Part shown: positions 35,687-44,040 of the stretch, piece after piece
Layout of the letters: each line of letters opens with the position of its first letter
How positions within the stretch are numbered: position 1 is the stretch's first letter
Assembly (NCBI GenBank): GCA_910588215.1
Contig: CAJUQJ010000029.1
Span: 1 to 53,153, forward strand
Direction of reading: 5' to 3'
Origin: an uncultured Lachnospiraceae bacterium
GTDB lineage: Bacteria > Bacillota > Clostridia > Lachnospirales > Lachnospiraceae
DNA: 53,153 nucleotides
Notes under the pieces: generated by a model
Seen by the model: the letters and a program-made list of their open reading frames with translations, nothing else
Told to the model about the DNA's origin: nothing
Database searches by the model: none
Translations under genes and position numbers: made by a program

Positions 35687-36541
35687 TTATATCTTCCCGA
35701 TATACGCCGCGATGGCATCGTGCCAGTCCGCAAACATGAAATCCGTAGTCATCTTAAGCATATAATTCTCCAGGATAGAGTAGGCCGGACGTTTCGCAGC
35801 AGCAGCATACTCTTCCGAAGTGATAGCTTCCACTATCGTATTCTTTCCTGCCAATCTGAAGATTTCTTCTGTAAACTGCGCCCAGCTGCAATCGCCCTCA
35901 CATGTGCCGTGAAACAACCCGTAATTCTCGGTAGGAAGCAGATACGCGATGGCCTTAGCCAATTCATCGGCACTGGTCGGAGAGCCGACCTGATCCATGA
36001 CAACCCGCACCTTATCATTCGTCTCGGACAGACGCAGCATCGTCTTCACAAAATTCTTACCGTCGCCATACAGCCACGCCGTGCGCACAATAAAATGTCT
36101 GTCAGAGAATTCCCTGACAAAATCCTCTCCCGCCAGCTTCGTCCGTCCATAAGCTCCCTGCGGGCCCGTAGGATCCGTCTCACGATATGGTCTGGTGCCG
36201 TTTCCGTCAAAAACATAGTCCGTGGAGACATGCATCATCTTCGCCCCCGTCTCCGTCGCTGCAATACTTAAATTCCTCGGTCCAATAGCATTGATCCGAA
36301 AAGCAAGATCTTCCTCCTTCTCGCAAGCATCCACTGCCGTATATGCCGCGCAGTTGATGATCGCGTACGGTTTCACTTCCCGCACAAACGTCATCACTTT
36401 ATCAATATTGGTAATATCCAATTCTCCTACATCCGTATTGATCAGTTCATACTCCCCGCTGTCTGCATACTGCAGGTTGACAGCGCGACCTAACTGTCCG
36501 TTAGCCCCTGTTATCATCACTCTCTTCTTATTCACAGCCAT
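35687..36541 (-). CDS. rfbD: dTDP-4-dehydrorhamnose reductase
   Basis: A 284-residue NADPH-dependent reductase for the last step of dTDP-L-rhamnose synthesis. Seen: VMITGANGQLGRAVNLQY, AIINCAAYTAVDACEKEEDL, HVSTDYVFDGNGTRPYRE and GAYGRTKLAGEDFVRE (Tyr-x3-Lys). The rmlA, rmlB and rmlC genes are not in this window and must lie elsewhere if rhamnose is made. AAGGAG sits very close to the ATG at 36541; a GTG six bases further in has better spacing. Confidence 0.92.
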   Translation of the reverse strand: MAVNKKRVMITGANGQLGRAVNLQYADSGEYELINTDVGELDITNIDKVMTFVREVKPYAIINCAAYTAVDACEKEEDLAFRINAIGPRNLSIAATETGAKMMHVSTDYVFDGNGTRPYRETDPTGPQGAYGRTKLAGEDFVREFSDRHFIVRTAWLYGDGKNFVKTMLRLSETNDKVRVVMDQVGSPTSADELAKAIAYLLPTENYGLFHGTCEGDCSWAQFTEEIFRLAGKNTIVEAITSEEYAAAAKRPAYSILENYMLKMTTDFMFADWHDAIAAYIGKI

Positions 36542-36684
36542 GCTCCTTTCCAAACACCTCTTCCCTTCTGCTCCGACTGCCCCACAGTCGATCCGTCCTA
36601 AAAAGTCTGTTCTTCACAATATCATTATCATACAACCTCCTATGGAATTATGCAATTATTAATGTTGTTTCTCATTTTTTCTTC

Positions 36685-36859
36685 GTAACAGTTCAGCCAT
36701 GAAATAATCTGCGGACTGTGTGTGGGTGCTTGCACACAAAACACTGACAGCAGATTATTTTATGAGCAGAGCGCCCTCAGATGAAATAAAAGGTGAGCCG
36801 CAAAGCGGCGTCGGATGCGCAGCAGACGCTTTTATGAATTATGAGGGCTGAACTGTTAC
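36685..36859. repeat. 175-bp nested palindromic element
   Basis: The outer arms are exact: GTAACAGTTCAGCC (36685-36698) and GGCTGAACTGTTAC (36846-36859). Inside are an AATAATCTGC / GCAGATTATT hairpin (36703-36759) with a TGTGTG..CACACA core, then a second arm with CCCTCA / TGAGGG, ATAAAAG / CTTTTAT and GCCGC-AAA-GCGGC. The predicted shape is a multi-branched cruciform or RNA. It fills much of the gap between rfbD and the DUF3048 gene and contains no gene. A short-palindrome mobile repeat or a structured RNA are the two readings. Confidence 0.7.
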
Positions 36860-36954
36860 TTTTCCGCCATTTCGAAACAAGTTACACTAGACATACTCAC
36901 AAACTTTTTGTAATAAGCTTGTAACATTTTGTGGACTTTTTCACCTTTTTTCTA

Positions 36955-36983
36955 GTGACTCTCCTTTTTGCTTATGATATACT
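36955..36983 (+). promoter_or_regulatory. Promoter of the DUF3048 lipoprotein gene
   Basis: A -10 box TATACT (36978-36983) carries the extended TGA just before it, and a -35-like GTGACT (36955-36960) lies 17 bp upstream. An AAAGGAGAGG ribosome site and the lipoprotein start follow within 50 bases. Confidence 0.6.
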
Positions 36984-37031
36984 AAGAATAATTGGGTTAT
37001 TCCCGAAATAGAGCAAAGGAGAGGATTAAGA

Positions 37032-38198
37032 ATGAAAAGATTGCAAGTGCTTTTTCTTGTAGCCTTATCTTCTACTCTTTTATTATTTGGTTGTGGAAAA
37101 GAAGAGGATGTTACCGGACCGGTCGTCGAACAGGTCATAGATGACATCGACGAACCAGAAGATATAGAAGAGGAAGAAGAGACGGATGCAGAGACCGTCG
37201 ACACGGACGATGATGTTCCTCCGGAAGAAGGAATGGTTCGCAGTCGTATTACAAATGAATGGGTGACCGAAGAGGTTAATAATACAAGGCCGATCACAGT
37301 GATGGTACCCAATACCAAGACAGCATCTCAGTATGGACTTTCCAGCGCAGATGTTCTCTATGAGTGTAATGTAGAAGGCAGTATCACACGACTGATGGCA
37401 TTGTTCCAGGATTGGAACGATTTTGACCGGATTGGCAATGTAAGAAGCTGCCGTGACTATTACGTATACTGGTCCTTTGAGTGGGATGCATTCTATATTC
37501 ATTTCGGCGGCCCCTTCTACATAGACGAAGTTATCAACCGAAGGGATACCGAAGATATCGACGGACTGTCCAGCAGCAATTTCTGGCGTGCAAACGATGC
37601 GATCAATGCGACCGACAACGCTTACGTAGACACACAAGGGATTTTGGCCGATATCGACAAATTAGGATATGACCTGAGATACCGCAGCGGGTACGCCGAT
37701 GAGAATCACTATCGTTTTGCTTCTTCCGGCAACCCTAACACACTGGAACAGTACAGCGATGCTATTACCGCCAATAAGGTAGATATGTCTCCTACCTATC
37801 CGGTAACGAACTGCTACTTCGTTTACAACGAGGAGACCGGTATGTATGACAGATTCCAGCATCTTTCCGGAACCAGCGACGGTCCCCATATTGACAAGGC
37901 AAACGGTAAACAGTTGTCCTTCAAGAATATTCTGATTCAGAACACTTATTATGAAGTCCGTGATGAGAAAGGCTATCTTGCTTTCCAGTGTATCGACAAT
38001 ACAAGAGATGGCTGGTTCTTTACGAACGGCAAAGGCATCCATGTGAATTGGGAGAAGAATTCCGACTATGGCGCTACCAGATACTATGATGACGCCGGTA
38101 ACGAGATTCAGCTCAACACCGGTAAGACTATGGTATGTATCGTAGAAGACGGCGATTCCTTCCTGGTGGATGATCAGAAGATCGGTTCTTCAAATTAA
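37032..38198 (+). CDS. DUF3048 (YerB-like) lipoprotein
   Basis: A 388-residue exported lipoprotein. The N-terminus has a Lys/Arg start, a hydrophobic stretch and a lipobox LLFGC, giving a lipidated Cys near residue 21. An acidic linker of about 45 residues (rich in D, E, V and T) precedes the conserved domain, seen as RPITVMVPNTKTASQYGLSS and RIGNVRSCRDYYVYWSFEWD. Function is not established. It has its own promoter and terminator and marks the last clearly core gene before the accessory region. Confidence 0.9.
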   Translation: MKRLQVLFLVALSSTLLLFGCGKEEDVTGPVVEQVIDDIDEPEDIEEEEETDAETVDTDDDVPPEEGMVRSRITNEWVTEEVNNTRPITVMVPNTKTASQYGLSSADVLYECNVEGSITRLMALFQDWNDFDRIGNVRSCRDYYVYWSFEWDAFYIHFGGPFYIDEVINRRDTEDIDGLSSSNFWRANDAINATDNAYVDTQGILADIDKLGYDLRYRSGYADENHYRFASSGNPNTLEQYSDAITANKVDMSPTYPVTNCYFVYNEETGMYDRFQHLSGTSDGPHIDKANGKQLSFKNILIQNTYYEVRDEKGYLAFQCIDNTRDGWFFTNGKGIHVNWEKNSDYGATRYYDDAGNEIQLNTGKTMVCIVEDGDSFLVDDQKIGSSN

Positions 38199-38208
38199 CG
38201 GCTAAATA

Positions 38209-38246
38209 ATACCGGAGAGACCTAATCCGTCTCCCCGGTATTTTTA
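38209..38246 (+). terminator. Rho-independent terminator after the DUF3048 gene
   Basis: The stem ATACCGGAGAGAC / GTCTCCCCGGTAT (one mismatch) with a seven-base loop is followed by TTTTTATT. It overlaps the truncated end of the gene fragment on the other strand, which suggests that a deletion joined that fragment to this site. Confidence 0.85.
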
Positions 38247-38620
38247 TTGGAAATTCTACATATATGCAGGCAGTCGTTATTGTCCCGCAAGATATAGTCA
38301 CCGCACCGCCCAACAATTACACAACTTTCTCTTTCTGCAAGGTTTTTGATAATCTTTGCCTGTGCAAAATAAATCGTATCAGCAGGGGAAGGCTCTGTGC
38401 GCCCATGCAGGGTGCGGTTCATAACAAGATTAAATAAAAGGCTGTTCTTTGCAGTAGAATATTCCGCTGCTTCTTCGATAAATTCCTTTGAAAACCCTGT
38501 TTCCGCTGCAATCTTCTCCAACAGTTCCTGATCGTAAAAACTGATACCCAATGTTTCGGCAACAGCCTTTCCTATACTGTGCCCTCCACTTCCAAACTCC
38601 CGGCTAATCGTGATAACTCT
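38222..38620 (-). pseudogene. Cytidylate-kinase-like family gene, broken at both ends
   Basis: The minus strand encodes VITISREFGSGGHSIGKAVA, the N-terminal P-loop region of the cytidylate-kinase-like (AAA_26) family, then GISFYDQELLEKIAAETGF, RTEPSPADTIYFAQAKII and CVIVGRCGDYILRDN. No start codon remains: an in-frame TAA lies at 38621-38623, two codons before the homology. At the other end the family sequence stops after DNNDCLHI and the frame runs into the DUF3048 terminator. About half of the usual 200-residue protein is left. Confidence 0.8.
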
Positions 38621-38800
38621 TTATTTGCACAGGAACTTCAAGTACGGAGTACTAGAATGTTCCGGATCTGACTCAATCTTTTTCCTCAGTTTGCTGATAA
38701 AAGACTTCCGTATCCAGCCCGGCAGGAGTATTCAAAGTAGTGTAACGGCGAATAAGAGAATTAATACGTGCCATCAATTCATTCATGCCAAGACTGTATT
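38621..38800 (-). pseudogene. Fragments of an OmpR-type response regulator
   Basis: Two pieces in different frames are visible on the minus strand. The first (about 38673-38800) reads GMNELMARINSLIRRYTTLN, the end of a receiver domain as in VanR/BceR-type regulators. The second (38621-38707) reads FISKLRKKIESDPEHS, the start of the transactivation-loop helix region of the winged-helix domain, and then degenerates. The rest of the gene, including the phospho-Asp, is gone. It may be what remains of a second two-component system beside the ABC transporter. Confidence 0.7.
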
Positions 38801-38881
38801 CACCCTTTCAGATAATGTGACTTTAAGGAACACGGGAACAAGCGTTGCCACTGGGAGAATACTGACGATCAGCGCCGTCAT
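38783..38881 (-). pseudogene. Truncated small membrane protein
   Basis: A 32-codon frame begins MTALIVSILPVATLVPVFLK, a clear membrane helix, and stops where the response-regulator fragment begins in another frame. It directly follows the last permease gene. I believe a small membrane protein of about 80-90 residues often follows this transporter type, so this is probably its first third. That family link is from memory and not certain. Confidence 0.45.
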
Positions 38882-38913
38882 ACTTAAAGTTTTCCGTTTT
38901 TTCCATAACCGAT

Positions 38914-39678
38914 TTACCTCATTTCCTTTTTCCCAAATTGTATTGCAGCAATCGTAAGTGCCAATGCCAAAACCAATATCGCAGCCGGCAGGAACGGAAA
39001 CAGCGAAAATGCCCGTATGTTATCTTCCGCTGTAAAATCATGCAGCGAACAGGATACCAGATAACCGCTGTAACAGTACGGCCAGGCGATCCAGACAGGT
39101 GTATTGGAAATCAGCACGCCGGGAATCACAAAGAGCAGGTTCAGCCCCACAGACAAAAGCGGCTTTTCAAACAGGACTGTGACTGCCCACATAGTCCCCA
39201 GGCATGGCAGCATGGTTAGAAACAGACCGACGCACCATTTCATCAGATAAAGGACAGGCAGTGTTTCCGTCACACCCACCACTCCAGTGGCAACTGTCCC
39301 GGCAATCACGAACACCGCAAAGAACACGGCCATCTCCATAAACAGATAAAATACCAGCACACAGAATTTTGCCATAGAAAGCGCATACCGGCCAACCGGC
39401 AGGGCCAGCATCTTTAAGATACCGTTATTCCCTGTTTCCCGCCCCGCAATCATCACGCAGACCACGATCATGGACAGCGGCAGTAAATAATAAGAGTAGA
39501 CCAGTGCGCTTTGAATGAACATGGCAGGCCACGCATTTGTATATTCCGGTGTAAAATACCGGCTTAAATTTGCAACCCCGGAGGAAACTACTAACAACGG
39601 GGCAACAAAAATAAGCGGTATCATCTTTGATCTCTTTACTTTCGTAAATTCAATTCTCAAAAGTTCCAAAAAGCTCAT
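38914..39678 (-). CDS. Lantibiotic-immunity-type ABC transporter permease (LanG/MutG-like)
   Basis: A 254-residue permease with six hydrophobic segments, starting MSFLELLRIEFTKVKRSKM. Length and layout match the ABC-2-type permeases that pair with a LanF-type ATPase in self-protection against lantibiotics or in bacitracin-type resistance. The ATG at 39678 follows GGAGG. It is the last gene of a three-gene operon (ATPase, permease, permease); the downstream sequence is decayed. Confidence 0.83.
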   Translation of the reverse strand: MSFLELLRIEFTKVKRSKMIPLIFVAPLLVVSSGVANLSRYFTPEYTNAWPAMFIQSALVYSYYLLPLSMIVVCVMIAGRETGNNGILKMLALPVGRYALSMAKFCVLVFYLFMEMAVFFAVFVIAGTVATGVVGVTETLPVLYLMKWCVGLFLTMLPCLGTMWAVTVLFEKPLLSVGLNLLFVIPGVLISNTPVWIAWPYCYSGYLVSCSLHDFTAEDNIRAFSLFPFLPAAILVLALALTIAAIQFGKKEMR

Positions 39679-39701
39679 ATAAAATTCCTCCAAACAGTTG
39701 T

Positions 39702-40427
39702 CTATTCACAGCGCAGATTCTTTGCCATCCACAGCCCCACGCCGAGAAACAGCAGCGATGCAGTCACAGCAACGATGGCCGCCGTTATATCCGGCTTTGC
39801 ACTCATGGCAACCGCAGGCTTCAGCATAATAACAAAGGGATGGATCAGCAGTAGATCAAAATTTATATTTGCCAGTGCCATGCTGCTCAAAAACCCGGCT
39901 ACGCCAATCCCCAGCGGCACCCACATATTTTCCGAACGTGACGAAACCAAAACCATAAATGACAGCACCGGCATTGAAGTAAGATACGAATACCCTGCAA
40001 ATTGAAGCAAGGTTCCCATTTCAAATGCTCCCTTCGGCAGGTCTTTCATACCAATAAACGCAAGCGCCAGATTCTCTAATGCTACCGCCGCCAAAAGCAT
40101 CGCCGATAAAATCAGGAACTTACAAAGGTACATTCCCGGTACGCTTATTGGGAGCATATACATCTTTCTGACCGCATTCCCTTTAAATTCCATGTGGTAG
40201 ACCATGCAGGCGGCAACCACAATCCCGAACATATTCAGAACCACAATCATACCATATAGCTGTGTCAGCAGAACGTCCATAGGCGGAAGCGGCAGATTCA
40301 GCAGGGTATCTTTCCTGACAATAAAATTTGCAAATGCATAGAATGCTCCCAGAATACCAACTGCCGGCAAGACAGGAATCACACCCGTCCGTTTTTCTTT
40401 CCGAAGTTCAATCAGAAATGTCCTCAT
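39702..40427 (-). CDS. Lantibiotic-immunity-type ABC transporter permease (LanE/MutE-like)
   Basis: A 241-residue permease with six hydrophobic segments (for example VIPVLPAVGILGAFYAFANF and MIVVLNMFGIVVAACMVYHM). It overlaps the ATPase gene by four bases (ATGA) and is followed 23 bp later by the second permease, so the three are translated together. With that pair it would form a membrane complex that pumps a cell-wall-active peptide off the membrane; the peptide is unknown. Confidence 0.83.
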   Translation of the reverse strand: MRTFLIELRKEKRTGVIPVLPAVGILGAFYAFANFIVRKDTLLNLPLPPMDVLLTQLYGMIVVLNMFGIVVAACMVYHMEFKGNAVRKMYMLPISVPGMYLCKFLILSAMLLAAVALENLALAFIGMKDLPKGAFEMGTLLQFAGYSYLTSMPVLSFMVLVSSRSENMWVPLGIGVAGFLSSMALANINFDLLLIHPFVIMLKPAVAMSAKPDITAAIVAVTASLLFLGVGLWMAKNLRCE

Positions 40428-41206
40428 AACCCTGTCCTCCGCTTTCTGTCAGGCAATGCCCGCATTGCCATATTATCCTGATCCACCATGGAGAGGAATA
40501 CATCCTCCAGATTGTTTGCCGCAAAGCCGGTTTTCACTGCCGTCTGTCTGAGTTCATCAAGGCTTCCCTCAAACAAGAGCCTCCCATGGTTGAGGATTCC
40601 AATATCATCAGCCATCAGCTCGATCTCTGACAGCATATGGGATGAGATCAGAATCGTGCAGTCATAAAGGCTGGGCAGTGACTTCACCAACTCCCGGATC
40701 TCATGGATTCCGGAAGGGTCAAGGCCGTTGGTAGGCTCATCCAGGATCAGGATAGGCGGCTTCCCAAGAAGCGCCCCGGCAAGCCCTATACGCTGTTTCA
40801 TCCCCAGAGAATATTTCTTTGCCAGCCTGTCTCCAAATTCCGTAAGCCCAACTAATTCCAGCGCATCCTCCACGCTCTCCTTCGGAAGTCCTAGAATACG
40901 GCGTATCACATCAAGATTCTCCCTGCCTGTGAGGTTTGCATAGAAGGACGGGGCTTCAATAAAAGAACCGATCTCCTTCAAAATATCCATCCGGTCTTCG
41001 GGAAAATGCTTTCCGTCAATGGAAAAACTTCCCTTTGTAGGTACGGTCAACCCAAGCAGCATTTTCATAGTAGTGGACTTTCCCGCCCCATTCGGCCCGA
41101 GAAAGCCATAAATACTGCCCTTGCGGATATGAAGGGAAACATTATTGACGGAAACAAAATTTTTGTACTTTTTTGTCAAATGTTCTGTTGTTATCATGTA
41201 ATTCAT
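40424..41206 (-). CDS. ABC transporter ATP-binding protein (LanF/BcrA-like)
   Basis: A 260-residue ATPase. Seen: Walker A GPNGAGKSTTMK, signature YSLGMKQRIGLAGALL, Walker B ILILDEPTNGLDPSG and the switch His in ISSHMLSE. The order and sequence match the ATPase of lantibiotic-protection or bacitracin-resistance exporters. The ATG at 41206 follows AAAGGAG by nine bases. It is divergent from the response-regulator gene across a 145-bp region holding direct repeats. Confidence 0.92.
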   Translation of the reverse strand: MNYMITTEHLTKKYKNFVSVNNVSLHIRKGSIYGFLGPNGAGKSTTMKMLLGLTVPTKGSFSIDGKHFPEDRMDILKEIGSFIEAPSFYANLTGRENLDVIRRILGLPKESVEDALELVGLTEFGDRLAKKYSLGMKQRIGLAGALLGKPPILILDEPTNGLDPSGIHEIRELVKSLPSLYDCTILISSHMLSEIELMADDIGILNHGRLLFEGSLDELRQTAVKTGFAANNLEDVFLSMVDQDNMAMRALPDRKRRTGL

Positions 41207-41270
41207 AGGTGCCATCTCCTTTCAACAATTCCATGATACACGCCCAATCTGACTTTAACTTTCCCGTGTC

Positions 41271-41330
41271 CTTACTTTTACCTTACTTTTGGGGGGATTC
41301 GTACTTTTGGCAAAGGGAATATGGTATACT
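41271..41330 (+). promoter_or_regulatory. Direct repeats and extended -10 promoter ahead of the response regulator
   Basis: CTTACTTTT occurs at 41271-41279 and again at 41282-41290, an 11-bp (one-turn) period, with a third related GTACTTTT at 41301-41308. An extended -10 box TGGTATACT ends at 41330. Tandem direct repeats on one face of the helix are the usual binding pattern of OmpR-type regulators, so the adjacent regulator may act here on its own operon or on the divergent transporter. Confidence 0.6.
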
Positions 41331-41351
41331 AAGCATGGAGGCGATCACACG

Positions 41352-42053
41352 ATGGATCATTCATTTTTATATACGAAAAAATTACTGCTGGTGGATGACG
41401 AGCCGGAACTTCTTGCTCTGGTGTCTGTCATCTTAAAAGAAGAAGGATTTGAGAATATTATTACTGCTTCTTCCGTATCGGAAGGGATAGCTGCCGCCAA
41501 AACCGAAAAACCTGACCTTGCAGTCCTGGACGTCATGCTGCCTGACGGAGACGGTTTCTTTCTGATGCAGCAGATACGGGATTTTTCGGATATGCCGGTC
41601 ATATTCCTGACAGCCAGGGACGAAGCCGCAGATAAGCTGGCCGGGCTCGGGCTCGGTGCAGACGATTATATCGCAAAACCATTCCTGCCTGAAGAACTCC
41701 TGCTGCGTGTCTATGCCGTCCTGCGCCGCTGCTACAAAGCAGATGCCCCGGTAATAAAATTGGAGGGCTGCCTGATCGATTTTGAGCGTGCGGAGGTGAA
41801 CAAAGCGGGGAAGACCATACCGCTTACCGCCATGGAATACACCTTGCTTGAAACCCTTGCACGAAACGCCGGGAAAATAGTTACTCTGGATGTGCTGTGC
41901 GAAGCGCTCTGGGGAGACAACCCTTTTGGGTATGAAAACAGCCTGAATGCCCATATCCGCCGCATCCGTGAAAAAATTGAATCCGACCCGTCAAAACCTG
42001 TTTCACTAATCACGATCAAGGGGCTGGGATATAAACTGAATACAAGGAAGTGA
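41352..42053 (+). CDS. OmpR family response regulator
   Basis: A 233-residue regulator. The receiver domain shows LLLVDDEPELL, the phospho-Asp D60 in LAVLDVMLPDGDG, FLTARDEAADK and DDYIAKPFLPEE. The winged-helix domain shows PLTAMEYTLLETLARNAGKI and NAHIRRIREKIESDPSKP with TIKGLGYKL. The ATG at 41352 follows GGAGG by 10 bases; the upstream in-frame start has no ribosome site. It is four bases from the histidine kinase gene and divergent from the ABC operon, the usual layout for peptide-sensing resistance systems. Confidence 0.93.
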   Translation: MDHSFLYTKKLLLVDDEPELLALVSVILKEEGFENIITASSVSEGIAAAKTEKPDLAVLDVMLPDGDGFFLMQQIRDFSDMPVIFLTARDEAADKLAGLGLGADDYIAKPFLPEELLLRVYAVLRRCYKADAPVIKLEGCLIDFERAEVNKAGKTIPLTAMEYTLLETLARNAGKIVTLDVLCEALWGDNPFGYENSLNAHIRRIREKIESDPSKPVSLITIKGLGYKLNTRK

Positions 42054-42057
42054 TATC

Positions 42058-43413
42058 ATGAAATCATTTGTCAGATATATCTCAAAATATTTCGTTTCTT
42101 TTTCCGTCCTGATCATCGGGCTGGTACTTTTCAATCTGCTCGCATTTATCTGGACATTCCACCGTATTGTGCTAAATGATTACAGCACATCTTCCCCGCA
42201 GAATATGGTAGCGGATGTAAACGCTGCCGCCGGGCCGGAAGGCATCACGGATGAAATGGCGGACACACTCCGCTCCCTGGACATATGGGCCATGTTCCTT
42301 GACAGTACCGGCCGCTGCCTCTGGTCTGTAGAACTTCCCGCAGATATTCCCGCAGACTATTCCGTGCAGGACGTGGCTGCGTTTACAAAAGGGTATCTGC
42401 GCGATTACCCTGTCTTTATCAGGTGCCGGGAAGACGGCCTCCTGGTACTCGGTTATCCGAAAGGAAGCTATTTCAAGATTACCGGAAATTACTATCCAAT
42501 GGATATTGTGAAGATGATTCCTGTTTTTTTCTGCGTGGTGCTGGCCATTGACCTGACAGCGATGTTTCTTGCCTACTGTTTTTCGCGCAAAAAGATCATA
42601 CGCCTCACAGAACCCATTATTTCTGCCATTGCATCACTTTCAGAGGGAAAACCGGTATCGCTCGACCTGTCCGGGGATCTGTCCGAAGTCGCTGACAGTA
42701 TAAACAGGGCATCCCGAATCTTAAACCGCCAGAACCAGGCCCGTGCCAACTGGATCAGCGGTATTTCCCACGACATCCGTACCCCGTTGTCCATGATCAT
42801 GGGATATTCCGGAAGGATAACAGGTGATGCCGCCGCAAATGACAGCATCCGAGCGCAGGCAGAAACCATAAAACAGCAGAGCATGAAAATAAAGAATCTG
42901 GTACAGGACTTAAATCTGGTATCCCAGCTGGAATACGATATGCAGCCTGTCCATAAGGAACCCGTGCGTCTGTCTAAACTGCTGCGCTCTTATACGGCAG
43001 AATTGTTAAGCACGGAACTTTCCGGGAATTATCCGGTTGAACTCCATATTTCTCCTTCCGCCGAAACTCTCACTCTGAATTGTGACGCCCGTTTAATTTC
43101 ACGGGCAGTGAGCAATCTGGTTCAGAACAGCATCCGCCACAATCCGGAAGGCTGCAGCATTGATCTTTTCTTAAACTGCACAGCCGACACCATCTGCCTG
43201 TCTGTATCAGATAATGGCATCGGTCTGTCAGTCGATAAATTGAAAGAAAAGCCACATTACATGGAAAGCACCGATGATAGGCTGGATTTAAGACACGGCC
43301 TCGGACTGATCCTTGTCCGCCAGATTGTAGACGCCCATAAGGGAACGATGCAGATTGAAAGTGAAGAACAGAAAGGCTGTAAGGTATCTTTGATCTTTTC
43401 CAGGTCTGAATAA
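42058..43413 (+). CDS. Sensor histidine kinase (LanK/SpaK-like layout)
   Basis: A 451-residue kinase. Two membrane helices (FSVLIIGLVLFNLLAFIWTF and MIPVFFCVVLAIDLTAMFLA) flank an extracellular region of about 110 residues. The HisKA motif GISHDIRTPLSMIMGYSGRI holds H238. ATPase motifs NLVQNSIRHN, VSDNGIGLS and HGLGLILVRQIVDAHKG complete the core. The long outer loop differs from the loop-less BceS kinases and is closer to lantibiotic sensors. It should phosphorylate the adjacent regulator. AAGGAAG precedes the ATG. Confidence 0.9.
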   Translation: MKSFVRYISKYFVSFSVLIIGLVLFNLLAFIWTFHRIVLNDYSTSSPQNMVADVNAAAGPEGITDEMADTLRSLDIWAMFLDSTGRCLWSVELPADIPADYSVQDVAAFTKGYLRDYPVFIRCREDGLLVLGYPKGSYFKITGNYYPMDIVKMIPVFFCVVLAIDLTAMFLAYCFSRKKIIRLTEPIISAIASLSEGKPVSLDLSGDLSEVADSINRASRILNRQNQARANWISGISHDIRTPLSMIMGYSGRITGDAAANDSIRAQAETIKQQSMKIKNLVQDLNLVSQLEYDMQPVHKEPVRLSKLLRSYTAELLSTELSGNYPVELHISPSAETLTLNCDARLISRAVSNLVQNSIRHNPEGCSIDLFLNCTADTICLSVSDNGIGLSVDKLKEKPHYMESTDDRLDLRHGLGLILVRQIVDAHKGTMQIESEEQKGCKVSLIFSRSE

Positions 43414-43593
43414 TATAGCGGCAAGACACTCAGCTCTCGGATAATTTTATAAAGCTTGATAGCATTCAAACACTAATTTTCTTTCAGAGGCCCATGTGGT
43501 ACAGTACCTGCACGCAGTCCGCATAACCCTGAATGTAAGCTCTTTTGTTTGTTATATACGCACGGATTAAGTAAAAGCCAACAACCTAAAAAT

Positions 43594-43974
43594 TCACACA
43601 AAGCAAAACCTCGAAAAATCAAATTGTGAGCCGTTGAAACTTTTACAAGTGGCGAAATGTAGCTTGCTTCCACAGTCTGCACAGTATACCAAGCCGGAAA
43701 ACAATCCCTGTCTTTCCGCTTTTGTGGGGCGGCGTTTGTTCGCCCTAAGTTCCTGCACCCGGTTAAAAACAGCGTCCTCTACAATCGCTTCATGGGTATT
43801 ATAGAAAATTGCCTGCTGTTCCCTTGTGGTTGGAATCCGCTTTTTCAGCTTGTGGGATTTGGAGTAGCTTTTGAAGTTCACCGTATGCCCGCAGTAGTCC
43901 ATACGCTCCAAAATGCCGACAATGGTACTATCCCGGTTAATCAGATCCACCATGATCTGTTCCACAAATTCCAT
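43594..43974 (-). pseudogene. Large serine recombinase remnant
   Basis: The 126 codons match the middle of a large serine recombinase of the Tn4451/TnpX kind: IVGILERMDYCGHTVNFK, SYSKSHKLKKRIPT, ATFNRV-like AVFNRVQELRANKRRP, and the start of the zinc ribbon LFSGLVYCADCGSKLHFATC. The catalytic N-terminal domain is absent, and after CKSFNGSQF the family sequence ends, so the second zinc-binding part and coiled coil are missing. An old excision or deletion is likely. It shows that a transposon once sat here. The 180 bp between the kinase and this remnant shows nothing recognisable. Confidence 0.82.
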
Positions 43975-43998
43975 CTGTTGTAAACCCTCCCATAATTT

Positions 43999-44036
43999 AA
44001 GCCTTCAAGTCGCTTTTAACTTAAAGGCTTTTTCTT
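43999..44036 (+). terminator. Hairpin with T-run between the recombinase and toxin remnants
   Basis: The arms AAGCCTTCAAGT and ACTTAAAGGCTT (single mismatch) enclose an eight-base loop and are followed on the plus strand by TTTTTCTT. No intact plus-strand gene ends here, so it may be a relic of the former element. Confidence 0.5.
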
Positions 44037-44040
44037 ATCT

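Noticed and set aside
38610..38957. Plus-strand frame of 115 codons
   Set aside because: It is antisense to the response-regulator and small-membrane-protein fragments, which are recognisable on the other strand.
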